From a virus, in the IMG/VR virus record IMGVR_UViG_3300043015_000560, positions 1 to 64,000 of that record: 64,000 nt of DNA. One strand, given 5' to 3'. The translations under genes and the position numbers were made by a program. The first letter of the stretch is position 1, and each line of letters starts with the position of its first letter. Under the pieces are notes generated by a model that did not search any database, was not told the DNA's origin, and was given only the letters and a program-made list of their open reading frames with translations. Of the stretch, positions 47,443-56,007 are shown in pieces.

Positions 47443-48834
47443 ATGAGACCTTTACGAATCAAAGCATCAGGCACTCCTATAACAGGTGCAAATTACCAGG
47501 GCTTACAAGAGATGAGCGATGGTGAAATTAATCAATATCTCTCAAATGTTATTACACAAAAGTTTGCCGATGACTCTGATGGTACAGGCACAGCTGAGTT
47601 AAACATTAACGGATCGGGTACTGGCATTGGTACATTCGTTGATACACAAAGAAACGATGCAATTGGCGCTCACCCTTCAGGTGGAGCTACCACAACTACT
47701 AATTACGCATTTAACCAAGTAACAACAGCAGCAACCGAAAGTATTACTGATAGAGTAGTTGGTTGGGATAACGCAATCAAACAAATGACTGACGGCGACT
47801 TAGATACTGACGTTTTAGATAAAGCGATTGATAGTATGGTTACCGAATCAGATTACACCGTTGGACAGTATTCACTTAGACCTACTGCTCCTACAGGCGG
47901 CACGTGGACATCTAGATATACAATTACAGACACCGCACAAGGCGGCAACTCCACAACTTACTTGTGGCAAAAGACTGCACCTACATCTAGCCCCAACTCA
48001 GATTTAGCAGCACTTAAAACTGACGGATCTTCTGTTAGAATGATGAGCGATGCAGAAATGGAACAGATGGTTCCTAGTTTTAGAAATAGAATCATAGATA
48101 CAAATATCGGAACATACAAGGTACAACAATCTGCTCCTTCATCTGGTGGTACTTGGGTACAGATGGGAGATTCCTTTAGTAACACTCAACAGGAAATAGA
48201 ATCTGAAAACTATGTAGGGAACTACACAGGATCTTACACCGGGGCTTATAACCAGGCGTTCTCAGGAACATATGCAGGTAACTACACGGGCGCCAAAACA
48301 TACACCGGTAACTATTCTGGAACATATGCAGGTAACTACGTGGGTGGTTATGTGGGCGCCAAAACATACAGTGGAAGCTACTCAGGTAACTACGCAGGAT
48401 CGTATCAAGGTAACTATGCAGGAACTTCAGCATATGCTGGAAACTATTCTGGATCGTATCAAGGTAACTATGTTCTATATTACGCAGGTTATGCACACGC
48501 TACATATACAGGATACTATTCTGGAACGTATACGGGTTACTACACAGGACCTAAGACATACACCGGGTACTACACTGGAACGTATACTGGTTACTACACA
48601 GGTAACTATGTAGGAACTTCAGCATATTCCGGAACCTATACAGGTTACTATGATGGAACCTATACAGGTAACTATGTAGGAACTTCAGCATATACAGGTT
48701 ACTACACCGGCTCATATACTGGGTATTTCTCAGGATCGTATTCAGGCACATATGCCGGAACATACGCAGGCGACACTATTCAAGCGAGTAAAGAAACACT
48801 TTCAACCATTGCACTTTGGTTGAGAACTGCTTAA
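47443..48834 (+). CDS. Tail fibre-like protein with a GxYx repeat shaft
   Basis: 463 residues. The first 250 form a mixed domain (NGSGTGIGTFVDTQRND; MSDAEMEQMVPSFRNRIID). Residues about 257-443 are almost entirely a four-residue repeat of Gly-x-Tyr-x with small residues between, over 40 turns. The last 20 residues are helical (KETLSTIALWLRTA). Such a regular Tyr/Gly array should form an extended beta structure and may be sticky. I know of no named family for it. Confidence 0.7.
   Translation: MRPLRIKASGTPITGANYQGLQEMSDGEINQYLSNVITQKFADDSDGTGTAELNINGSGTGIGTFVDTQRNDAIGAHPSGGATTTTNYAFNQVTTAATESITDRVVGWDNAIKQMTDGDLDTDVLDKAIDSMVTESDYTVGQYSLRPTAPTGGTWTSRYTITDTAQGGNSTTYLWQKTAPTSSPNSDLAALKTDGSSVRMMSDAEMEQMVPSFRNRIIDTNIGTYKVQQSAPSSGGTWVQMGDSFSNTQQEIESENYVGNYTGSYTGAYNQAFSGTYAGNYTGAKTYTGNYSGTYAGNYVGGYVGAKTYSGSYSGNYAGSYQGNYAGTSAYAGNYSGSYQGNYVLYYAGYAHATYTGYYSGTYTGYYTGPKTYTGYYTGTYTGYYTGNYVGTSAYSGTYTGYYDGTYTGNYVGTSAYTGYYTGSYTGYFSGSYSGTYAGTYAGDTIQASKETLSTIALWLRTA
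48211..48770 (+). repeat. 12-nt-period coding repeat (GxYx)
   Basis: About 560 nt in which nearly every 12 nt encodes Gly-x-Tyr-x, with longer near-identical blocks such as GAKTY and AGTSAY recurring. Confidence 0.9.
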
Positions 48835-48841
48835 ATAGGAC

Positions 48842-48870
48842 TTGACAAGGCATTATATATAAGTTATAAT
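48842..48870 (+). promoter_or_regulatory. Sigma70-type promoter
   Basis: TTGACA at 48842-48847, a 17-bp spacer, TATAAT at 48865-48870, 31 nt before the ATG at 48902, which has TGGAG. It drives the accessory island. Confidence 0.85.
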
Positions 48871-48901
48871 GCCGTTATACATTTTAATTATGGAGTAAAT
48901 T

Positions 48902-49396
48902 ATGGCGAGAAGTAAAAAGAAGTTTGATGTCAAAGATGTCAAAGTTGAACTAATCGATCCTAAAAAAGCAAAAAAAGAACCTACCAAATTTGAATTTCCG
49001 TATTGGTCCAATAAGGAAGCAAAGCATCTTATTGCTACTATTGTTATGCCAGATGGCAGACGTAGCCTCGCTTCTATTATGGATAAGGATGGAACGAATC
49101 CCGACTATCTAGCAATACTAGAACAATTCACCGAAGAACAAATTGACGAAAATACCGCAGAGGGTCTAAAGCGCAGAAACGAAAATGTGCGTAGACAAAT
49201 GGAAAGGCGAGAAGCCGAAGCAGCAAGAGCACAACAAGAATCACTGTTTGCATCAAAGTTGGAAGCATTTGAAATACCTCTTATTAAAAACTCTACCAAC
49301 GTCGAGTTTAAAAAACTAATTCGAAAGTCCAAATCTCCTATGGAGGTAGCAGCATACGCTACGATATTGTTACAAAAAGAATTAGAATCCGAATAG
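48902..49396 (+). CDS. Hypothetical charged helical protein, 164 aa
   Basis: Very rich in Lys, Glu and Arg. A basic N-terminus (ARSKKKFDVKDVKVEL) leads to a compact part with ATIVMPDGRRSLASIMDK and then a long helix (RRNENVRRQMERREAEAARA). Resembles a conserved gene found near tail-fibre genes in T4-like marine phages, perhaps a fibre-assembly helper. It follows a consensus promoter, so it may be expressed early, unlike the fibres before it. Confidence 0.55.
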   Translation: MARSKKKFDVKDVKVELIDPKKAKKEPTKFEFPYWSNKEAKHLIATIVMPDGRRSLASIMDKDGTNPDYLAILEQFTEEQIDENTAEGLKRRNENVRRQMERREAEAARAQQESLFASKLEAFEIPLIKNSTNVEFKKLIRKSKSPMEVAAYATILLQKELESE

Positions 49397-49405
49397 GAAT
49401 ATATT

Positions 49406-50134
49406 ATGTCTAAGCGAGAAGGCGACGGTTTTGTAATTGTCGCAACTAAAATGCCAGGCTACTTTAGAGCCGCAATCAAACTAGCAGAGTCTATTATAGA
49501 CTTTTGGCCCGAAGCTAAAATTACTTTCTACACAGAAGAAAAATGGGTAGACACCGCACACCCAGAGTGCGAACTAAAACCTGGACAATATCAATTATTT
49601 GATAATGTAATTACATGGGAAGTCCCTAGTCATATTAGAGCTAAACTCTGGGCACTAGAACATACTCCATACGAAAGAACTTGTTATTTAGATTGTGATA
49701 TGGAATGTTGGCATGAAGATATCCAAGATGTTTTTGATCTACTCGGCGATAAAGATTTAGTCTTTACAAAGATAAGACCTTACAATGCCAAACTAACAAA
49801 ACTTTCAAACACAGAAGAAATGACTATGCACTGTGGTTGGTTTGTTTACAACGACAAACCTGATACACTGGCTCTAATGAGTGCGTGGTATGGTGAATAC
49901 TTACACCAACAAACAAAAGAATATGATATCGCACATTATCCTATAGACGCAATTAAATGGGATACTTTTACAATGTGGCGACTATTAACTTACAGCGATC
50001 ATAAAGTAAATTGGGGATTTATTAATGAGCCTGACGCAAGGTGGAACTTTGTAAACGGATACAAGGATGAAGAACTTCAAGGGACTGACATCGTTTTATA
50101 CCACTACACAATTCCTAATTGGCAGCTTAAGTAA
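49406..50134 (+). CDS. GT-A glycosyltransferase-like protein
   Basis: 242 residues. FVIVATKMPGYFRAAIKLAE at the N-terminus and the acidic motif RTCYLDCDMECWH (D-x-D type) match the GT-A/GT8-like fold, in which the DxD binds the metal-nucleotide sugar. Later WDTFTMWRLL corresponds to the second substrate helix. It overlaps the next gene's start (TAATG). The target could be host LPS or a phage structural protein. Confidence 0.65.
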   Translation: MSKREGDGFVIVATKMPGYFRAAIKLAESIIDFWPEAKITFYTEEKWVDTAHPECELKPGQYQLFDNVITWEVPSHIRAKLWALEHTPYERTCYLDCDMECWHEDIQDVFDLLGDKDLVFTKIRPYNAKLTKLSNTEEMTMHCGWFVYNDKPDTLALMSAWYGEYLHQQTKEYDIAHYPIDAIKWDTFTMWRLLTYSDHKVNWGFINEPDARWNFVNGYKDEELQGTDIVLYHYTIPNWQLK

Positions 50135-50757
50135 TGAGTGAAGTCGAGCAGTGGAAACTTTACAATGAGTGGACATACGACAACTTCTTTTCAGAAATTA
50201 AAGAGACAGATTCAGTTTTAGAATTGGGACCTTTAATCGGATTCCACACAGAACTTATCCAAAGAAGAAAACCAAAAATTCTTAAGGTTGTAGAACCTAA
50301 CACAGGTGACGCACTAGAGGCTTTAAAGGTTAAGACATCATTAAGTGATAATCAAATATACAATGGCACTGCAAATGATTATTACAAAGAACATAATGAG
50401 ACATTTGATACGGTAGTTTGTTGCGGACTACTTTATCACTTGCTAGCACCAGAACACTTGTTAGAGCAGATAGTAAACCGATCTAAACCTAAAAGAATTA
50501 TTATATCTAATTTAGAAGCAAAAGATTCTATTGTCAAGTATAATACTAGGGAAGATGGTAGAGAGGCGTTTGCTAGATCTGATGATAAAGGAATAACTAA
50601 ACCTATTAGATATGGAGTTTCTTTATCTGCAGATACAACACGAGGTATGTTAGAAAGTGTTGGTTATAAATGTTTGAGAAACTTAAATACAGTAGGTATC
50701 TGGGATAAGTATATATATTATTGGCAACTATATGAGGTAGACAATGAAATGGGTTAA
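50134..50757 (+). CDS. SAM-dependent methyltransferase-like protein
   Basis: 207 residues. SVLELGPLIGFHTELI is motif I and VVEPNTGDALEA motif II of class I methyltransferases; DTVVCCGLLYHLLAPEH follows, as in small-molecule or sugar methyltransferases. It overlaps both neighbours, so it works in a unit with the glycosyltransferase and the oxygenase-like gene. Confidence 0.7.
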   Translation: MSEVEQWKLYNEWTYDNFFSEIKETDSVLELGPLIGFHTELIQRRKPKILKVVEPNTGDALEALKVKTSLSDNQIYNGTANDYYKEHNETFDTVVCCGLLYHLLAPEHLLEQIVNRSKPKRIIISNLEAKDSIVKYNTREDGREAFARSDDKGITKPIRYGVSLSADTTRGMLESVGYKCLRNLNTVGIWDKYIYYWQLYEVDNEMG

Positions 50758-51394
50758 CATAAGCGACGAGCTATTAGATATTCTTCAACCGTACACCGAC
50801 TGGTTTTTTAGTCAAGACTTAACTGAACTTGAAAAACATATTGACGGGAAAAGAGCAGGCGACGAAACTATAGATACTGCCTGTGAAAAAGAATACTTAG
50901 ATATGATTGTTGCAAAGGATGGCGCCCATGTTGGATACCCAGAACATACAAAATCTATAGATATATTAATGGACGAAAGAACTCCTCGTGAACACAGAGA
51001 AAAGTGTCAAGAGTTAAATAGAGAATTGTGTGCTTACTTAGGTGCTAGAAATCAAGCAGTTCAAGTTTACTATCCTAAAGACGGATTTATGGCCTGGCAC
51101 AATAACTGGAATGCATCTGGCTATAATATTCTTTTATCTTATAGTCCAACGGGTAATGGATTCTTTAAGTATTTAGATCCTAAAACTAAAGAACTTGTTA
51201 CAATGAAAGATAAAGCAGGTTGGGCTTGTAAAGTAGGATACTACGGAAGGGGTAGAGAACCTGACAAAGTTTATTACCATTGTGCAGGTTCATATGAAGA
51301 TCGCCTTACTTTAGGGTTTGTTATTCCACATTTAGAATTGTGGCGTAACATGATTGAAGATATCTCAGGAGAAGATGCTACTTCTTACCAATAG
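50744..51394 (+). CDS. 2OG-Fe(II)-oxygenase-like protein
   Basis: 216 residues. The region VQVYYPKDGFMAWHNNWNAS, then NGFFKYLDP, KAGWACKVGYYG and RLTLGFVIP matches a double-stranded beta-helix family common in marine T4-like phages. The iron-binding HxD position reads H-N-N here, so the metal site may be altered. It is in an ATGA-like overlap with the methyltransferase and overlaps the convergent gene by 17 nt. Confidence 0.6.
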   Translation: MKWVNISDELLDILQPYTDWFFSQDLTELEKHIDGKRAGDETIDTACEKEYLDMIVAKDGAHVGYPEHTKSIDILMDERTPREHREKCQELNRELCAYLGARNQAVQVYYPKDGFMAWHNNWNASGYNILLSYSPTGNGFFKYLDPKTKELVTMKDKAGWACKVGYYGRGREPDKVYYHCAGSYEDRLTLGFVIPHLELWRNMIEDISGEDATSYQ

Positions 51395-52055
51395 CCATAA
51401 ATCTATCGTAAAACTTTTTACCGTCCCACGAATAATAATATTGAATTGTCTTGCCACTATAATAAGTGTCCTTTAATCCTATATTTTCTATTAGCGCAAG
51501 TTCGCTATCAACACAATTAATGCCGTACATTTCTTCCATTACGTTAGAAGACTGACAAGCAAATATTGCATGCTTGTTAGCAGTATAAAGATCTTGTAAC
51601 GGATACATCTGTTCGCACCCTAAAGATATAACAACATCTACATTCATCTGATTAAGTTCGTCAAACGCAAAAGGAACATCTAAGTTCCAGTGATTAATCT
51701 TAATGAACTCTTCTTTAATATAATGCCCATTAAAAACTTTAGATAACTCTAAAGCCTCAGGATCAATATCGACCAAGTGTAGTTGCCCTACAGATAAGTT
51801 TTCACAAAGCAGAGGCACTAAAGGAATACCTAACCAAGAATTTAGAACAAGAATATTCAATCCTTCTTCTTTCATATAGTGTTCTTCTAGAACTTTCTTT
51901 AGTTCTTCCACCATCCAAATACCTGCTTCCATAGTATTCGGATTGAGAGCCTGTCTAAAGTCCTCATGTTTATGCTTCATTTCATGTTCGACTTTAGCTA
52001 GTCCATCGCCCCAGTGTTGGAGACTGTTTAAAAAATTATAGTTCAAATTTGACAT
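51378..52055 (-). CDS. SAM-dependent methyltransferase-like protein
   Basis: 225 residues from the ATG at 52055, which has GGAAGGAAAG upstream; a longer frame from 52196 would run into the preceding gene. NILVLNSWLGIPLVPLL and HLVDIDPEALE are motifs I and II, and DVVISLGCEQMYPL recalls the paralogue at 904-1497. It overlaps the upstream glycosyltransferase by 20 nt and the convergent oxygenase-like gene by 17 nt. Confidence 0.65.
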   Translation of the reverse strand: MSNLNYNFLNSLQHWGDGLAKVEHEMKHKHEDFRQALNPNTMEAGIWMVEELKKVLEEHYMKEEGLNILVLNSWLGIPLVPLLCENLSVGQLHLVDIDPEALELSKVFNGHYIKEEFIKINHWNLDVPFAFDELNQMNVDVVISLGCEQMYPLQDLYTANKHAIFACQSSNVMEEMYGINCVDSELALIENIGLKDTYYSGKTIQYYYSWDGKKFYDRFMAIGKK

Positions 52056-52719
52056 CTTCTTTCCTTCCCATTGAATCAAATAAACAAACGTAAGGCATTT
52101 GTCTATAGACTTGTTTTTCTGTATCATGGGGCCAAATATAACCTTGGTTATAACTGTACGCCCACCCAATTGGAAAATATTTAATCCTAGCAACACCGCG
52201 GTGTCCGAAGAAATTATCTATTCCCCTGTAATACCAAAGTATCTGTTTTAGATGCTTGTTAAGATATAAAGTAATATCTTCGGTATTTAAATTATCATTC
52301 CATCTTAAAACTGACGAGTTCAAGTCAGTATACTTATGTGGAATGTGTCTTGTATCTTTATATTGAGTTTCCATATCATGCCAGTGTGTCTTAATGAAAC
52401 ACAAACAATCCTCAGGATCAAACTCAACCCATTCGTCTAAGTTTCTTTGAATGATAACATCTAAGTCGAAAAACATTTTCTCGCCCTTTTGACGAACTAC
52501 ATTATCATCAAACAAGTACATTTTATTCCACCACTTTTCTAAGTTATTATTTTTAGGTAGTGGAATAACATTTATATCTTCAGACAATCCTCTAGGGTCT
52601 TCTGTTAAACAAAAGAACTTAAACTCTGAGCTAATGTTCTTAACACAGGATTCGTAAATTGCTTGAACGTGCTTGTGGGAATACTTGTTTCCCCACTTCA
52701 CGGTATAAATGTTTATCAT
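52036..52719 (-). CDS. Glycosyltransferase-like, minus-strand array member 1
   Basis: About 227 residues from the ATG at 52719, in an ATGA overlap with the upstream gene (an ATG two codons earlier is possible). It shares with the other array members an N-terminal YTVKWGNKYSHKHV, a D-x-D motif MFFDLDVIIQRNL and AYSYNQG near the end. This is a GT-A-like family. The array appears to have arisen by duplication. Confidence 0.65.
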   Translation of the reverse strand: MINIYTVKWGNKYSHKHVQAIYESCVKNISSEFKFFCLTEDPRGLSEDINVIPLPKNNNLEKWWNKMYLFDDNVVRQKGEKMFFDLDVIIQRNLDEWVEFDPEDCLCFIKTHWHDMETQYKDTRHIPHKYTDLNSSVLRWNDNLNTEDITLYLNKHLKQILWYYRGIDNFFGHRGVARIKYFPIGWAYSYNQGYIWPHDTEKQVYRQMPYVCLFDSMGRKEDVKFEL

Positions 52720-53528
52720 TGCCAATGCTTTAATAGTTTAGGATCTACCAACTCATCTTGTTTGGTGTGTCCTCTACTCTTATCCTCAAATGGTAGTAAG
52801 TCTACATTAAACACGCAAACAATACAACCTTCTCTATAAACTCCGACATCCATATCACCACTGTCCCAATCTCTACCTCTGTTATACGAATAGGCGTATT
52901 CAGATGGGAAGTAGTCCCACAGGTTTTCACCATAGATGCCCCATTTCCAACTGTGATAGTTATCTGTTCCGTCGGTATAAGTGAACCATATCTTTTCTTG
53001 ATTCTCTAATACATCGTTCCAAATAATCTCACATTGATCATCGCTCCAAACTTGACAGGACCCGTTTGTGTATGCGCCGTGTGAAAGTTTGAATCTTCGT
53101 GTTTTCATTGGGCGGGGATCTTGCCACCATGAACGCATCTTTGTAGGACGCTCCATGTTGTAAGTAATGATAGGTTCTAAATCACGTTGAATGATGACAT
53201 CCAAGTCAAAGAAAATAAAGCGGCCAGTAGGTTTATCGTCTGCAAAATTATGAGTATTGAATACAAACGTCTTGGGTCTATCCCAACATCTTGCCATGCC
53301 GTACTTGAAGTTGTCGCCACCAAACCAATACTTAGGATGGATATTGGGAATATCAGGAAAATCAATAACTTTAATATCATCTAAAAGTCCTTCTGCATCG
53401 TCGGTATAACAATAAAAATGAAAGTCGTGTTTTTTGTCGACATGCCGTTTCGTCATGTTATACAAACGATTAACAAAATGAGGCCCATACTTTGAGCCCC
53501 ATTTAGAGCAGACTATATTTACCCTCAT
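52716..53528 (-). CDS. Glycosyltransferase-like, array member 2
   Basis: 270 residues. VCSKWGSKYGPHFVNRLY at the N-terminus, FYCYTDDAEGL, FIFFDLDVIIQRDL and YAYSYNRGRDW are the array signature. It most resembles member 3 (55225-56007), sharing the TDDAEGL and HPxYWFGxxNF segments. The ATG overlaps the upstream gene's stop. Confidence 0.7.
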   Translation of the reverse strand: MRVNIVCSKWGSKYGPHFVNRLYNMTKRHVDKKHDFHFYCYTDDAEGLLDDIKVIDFPDIPNIHPKYWFGGDNFKYGMARCWDRPKTFVFNTHNFADDKPTGRFIFFDLDVIIQRDLEPIITYNMERPTKMRSWWQDPRPMKTRRFKLSHGAYTNGSCQVWSDDQCEIIWNDVLENQEKIWFTYTDGTDNYHSWKWGIYGENLWDYFPSEYAYSYNRGRDWDSGDMDVGVYREGCIVCVFNVDLLPFEDKSRGHTKQDELVDPKLLKHWQ

Positions 53529-53761
53529 AGTTCTTCCACGACGTGTTGAATGACAAAATCTCTACCATACATCAAGCTATAGTTAACTAGCTCAGAAACA
53601 ATATCCTTTGTCTTTTCCTCAAATTGATTTTTATTACAATGAACGACAATAGAAACAAACTTGCCGTTTCTAACAGAGTCGATTACATCGTCCGTATCTT
53701 TTTTATCCCAAGTATCAAAGGATCCAAAATACGCATCCGCTTTCCTTGTTGATTTATACAT
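53525..53761 (-). CDS. Hypothetical protein, 78 aa
   Basis: ATG at 53761, with GGAGCG upstream, overlapping the end of the 501-aa gene and ending in an overlap with glycosyltransferase member 2. The sequence (KFVSIVVHCNKNQFEEKTKD) looks like a compact alpha/beta protein. No family recognised. It could be a small partner of the preceding radical-SAM-like protein. Confidence 0.5.
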   Translation of the reverse strand: MYKSTRKADAYFGSFDTWDKKDTDDVIDSVRNGKFVSIVVHCNKNQFEEKTKDIVSELVNYSLMYGRDFVIQHVVEEL

Positions 53762-55259
53762 TTTTGCACGCTCCACATTTTAGTTTACAAATGTTGCTAG
53801 GGTCTAGTTTTAATTTATTATTGAAGTATGCTGTGTAAAAAGCATTCGTCAAAATAGACTCTAGCGGTTCTAACTTACAATTGTTGGCCTTCCAATTATA
53901 TATGATGTCTGTATCTTCATAAGGATTAATGTCTGCTTCTAGTATTTCTCTAGCAGTGTAAACACACGGGAAAACATTTCCTCGCTTGTCTATGTAACAT
54001 TTATTCTCAATTTTAGATTTACATCTAACCTTCTTCTCAAATTTAACTTTTACATCTACATAGTCTGCCTCTTTAGGTTTTGTTTGTAGAGTATCAAGTT
54101 CTATTAACTTATAGTCTGGAAGTTCTTTAACAATTATTCTTTCTTCTTTAACTGGTAGTTCAGGTGGCTTGTTTTCAATAAAAGTAAAGCCACTGAATTT
54201 ATGTTTTTTGGATAACGCTCTTGCCTCTTCAATGTCATTATCAGATTGTGTGGTTCTAGTGTATTGCCAAAAAACACGAGCTCCACTCTTTAACAAGGCC
54301 TTTGCATTTGTAATTTGTTTATCAAAGTCTTTGTTATTAATGTCATCAATTGTAGCAGTGATGTTACCCATTTTTCTATATAGTATCCCGGTGCTACCCC
54401 ACCAAAATTCATCATGTGATGTTAAGTCTGTTAATACATCTACACTCACACCTTCAAACTCTAGAAAGTATTCAGAGATGTCGTAAAAGTCCTCACATAA
54501 ACTTGGCTCTTCTACGTCATTGGATAAAATTAACTTGGTCATTCTAGACTTTCCTAGAAAGTCCTTATTAAAGATCCTAACAACCTCATCATAGCTAAAT
54601 CCATTTACTTCCATTTCTATTTCAGAAGGCAAGTAAGGATACAAATCTATAGACCTATTATAACAGTTTTCTACGTAGCTGTCAAGAGTATGAGTGTACC
54701 AATAAGGAAAGGTAACGATATCATCTGTAAGACTAATTGGATAGTCTTTGTTTTGTGTATTTAAAAACGGAAGTGATGGTAGTTCGTTAACTTGAAACTC
54801 TTGTTTGAATTCGTAGTTATAAAATGTTATGTCTTGTTCGTCTCTATCCCATTTTTGTATCAGATTCTGTACATATTTGTTCTTATGTATATAATATGTA
54901 ACATTTTCGTCTTGCATTAAAACTTTATCAATACCACTGCCTTTGTACGATAAAAGGGCCATAGGATCATTTAATAAGACGTTTGGAGTAGTAAAAAGAC
55001 TAACTCCATTATCCTTGGTATGTTGTATTAAGTCTATTTCTAACCACTGCTTTCCATACTTTGGAACATGGAATTGAATGCCGTCTACAAAGCCGTCTCG
55101 CTTTTTAGTGCTATTGATATTGTCGAGTTCTTCCTGTGTAGTGAAAACAAAGAAGTCAAAAGGCTGCTCAATCAGGTTCTTTGCCTGAGTATAGAAATTG
55201 TTTATATGGATTTGACTGTACTTACTATCCAGTAAGTTTGCTATTAAAGTTAGCTCCAT
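53754..55259 (-). CDS. Glycosyltransferase-like / radical-SAM-SPASM-like fusion lacking the SAM cluster motif
   Basis: 501 residues. Residues 1-170 recall the glycosyltransferase array's N-terminal part (LLDSKYSQIHINNFY; FFVFTTQEEL) without its D-x-D. Residues about 216-380 follow the barrel of radical SAM/SPASM proteins (SYDEVVRIFNKDFL; ITNAKALLKSGARVFWQY; EEARALSKKHKFSGF), but the CxxxCxxC that should precede it is absent. The C-terminal part keeps SPASM-like cysteines (CYIDKRGNVFPCVY; ICKLKCGACKN). A perfect promoter lies inside at 54657-54685, just before Met216. It overlaps glycosyltransferase member 3 by 35 nt. Confidence 0.6.
   Translation of the reverse strand: MELTLIANLLDSKYSQIHINNFYTQAKNLIEQPFDFFVFTTQEELDNINSTKKRDGFVDGIQFHVPKYGKQWLEIDLIQHTKDNGVSLFTTPNVLLNDPMALLSYKGSGIDKVLMQDENVTYYIHKNKYVQNLIQKWDRDEQDITFYNYEFKQEFQVNELPSLPFLNTQNKDYPISLTDDIVTFPYWYTHTLDSYVENCYNRSIDLYPYLPSEIEMEVNGFSYDEVVRIFNKDFLGKSRMTKLILSNDVEEPSLCEDFYDISEYFLEFEGVSVDVLTDLTSHDEFWWGSTGILYRKMGNITATIDDINNKDFDKQITNAKALLKSGARVFWQYTRTTQSDNDIEEARALSKKHKFSGFTFIENKPPELPVKEERIIVKELPDYKLIELDTLQTKPKEADYVDVKVKFEKKVRCKSKIENKCYIDKRGNVFPCVYTAREILEADINPYEDTDIIYNWKANNCKLEPLESILTNAFYTAYFNNKLKLDPSNICKLKCGACKNV
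54657..54685 (-). promoter_or_regulatory. Internal sigma70-type promoter, minus strand
   Basis: On minus, TTGACA (54685-54680), a 17-bp spacer and TATAAT (54662-54657). The next in-frame ATG is at 54614, about 36 nt after the expected start. Confidence 0.6.
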
Positions 55260-56007
55260 GCCAATGCCTCAAAAGTTTCTCATCTTGTAATTCACTCATT
55301 TTAATCTGCGCCTTAGCTGCAGGGTCTGGAGTTAAGTCTGTATTAAACAAACAAACTTTATACTCCTCTCTATATTTATACTTCTCTTTATCCTCTTTAT
55401 GATGAGCTCCTCTATTATAAGAGTAAACCCAATCCCAAGGAATGTTGCCCCAGAACTTTTTTTGTCTCCAGTAATGGTAGTTATCTGATCCTTTAAAGAA
55501 TGTTTTAAATACTACATCTTGGTGTTCTAGAACATCGTAGTAAATTTTCTCACATTGACTCCCATTCCAACACATCATACTAGAATTAAAATAAGTTCCT
55601 CTAATATCAATAAAGAATCTCTCATGTTGTTGTCCGGGTGGTTGCCATTTAGATTCGATTATTCTAGGTTTGTTTGCTAGATTGTATAGATCGTTTATAT
55701 TGTTTTGAACAATAACATCTAAATCAAAGTAACACCATTTACCCTCATAGCCTAGCCACTTATGAGAGTTGAATACAAGGAACTTAGCACGATCCCAACA
55801 AAAGTTTTCCTTTCCAAACCAATAGTCTGGATGCAGTGGCTCAATATTGGGGATAGGCGCGGTGGCGCAATCGAGTCCTTCTGCGTCATCTGTAAAACAG
55901 GTAAAGGTGCAGGGTCGAGTATAGTGTCTCTCAACCATTGCCTTTAAATTGTTTACATATTCAGGAGAATATTTACTTCCCCATTTGATACATACGAAGT
56001 TCATCAT
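55225..56007 (-). CDS. Glycosyltransferase-like, array member 3
   Basis: 260 residues. FVCIKWGSKYSPEYVNNL, CFTDDAEGLD, WCYFDLDVIVQNNI and WVYSYNRGAH give the array signature, closest to member 2. The 35-nt overlap with the downstream 501-aa gene and the overlap with member 4 show tight coupling. Either of two adjacent ATG codons may be the start. Confidence 0.7.
   Translation of the reverse strand: MMNFVCIKWGSKYSPEYVNNLKAMVERHYTRPCTFTCFTDDAEGLDCATAPIPNIEPLHPDYWFGKENFCWDRAKFLVFNSHKWLGYEGKWCYFDLDVIVQNNINDLYNLANKPRIIESKWQPPGQQHERFFIDIRGTYFNSSMMCWNGSQCEKIYYDVLEHQDVVFKTFFKGSDNYHYWRQKKFWGNIPWDWVYSYNRGAHHKEDKEKYKYREEYKVCLFNTDLTPDPAAKAQIKMSELQDEKLLRHWHGANFNSKLTG

Noticed and set aside
47958-48763. 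Minus-strand frames across the GxYx repeat
   Set aside because: Open only because the 12-nt repeat has no stop on the other strand; composition follows the repeat and no start signals are present.
48211-48770. CRISPR array or similar spaced repeat
   Set aside because: The repeats have a 12-nt coding period with no unique spacers of constant length, and they stay in frame with the fibre gene. The same applies to 57565-57800.
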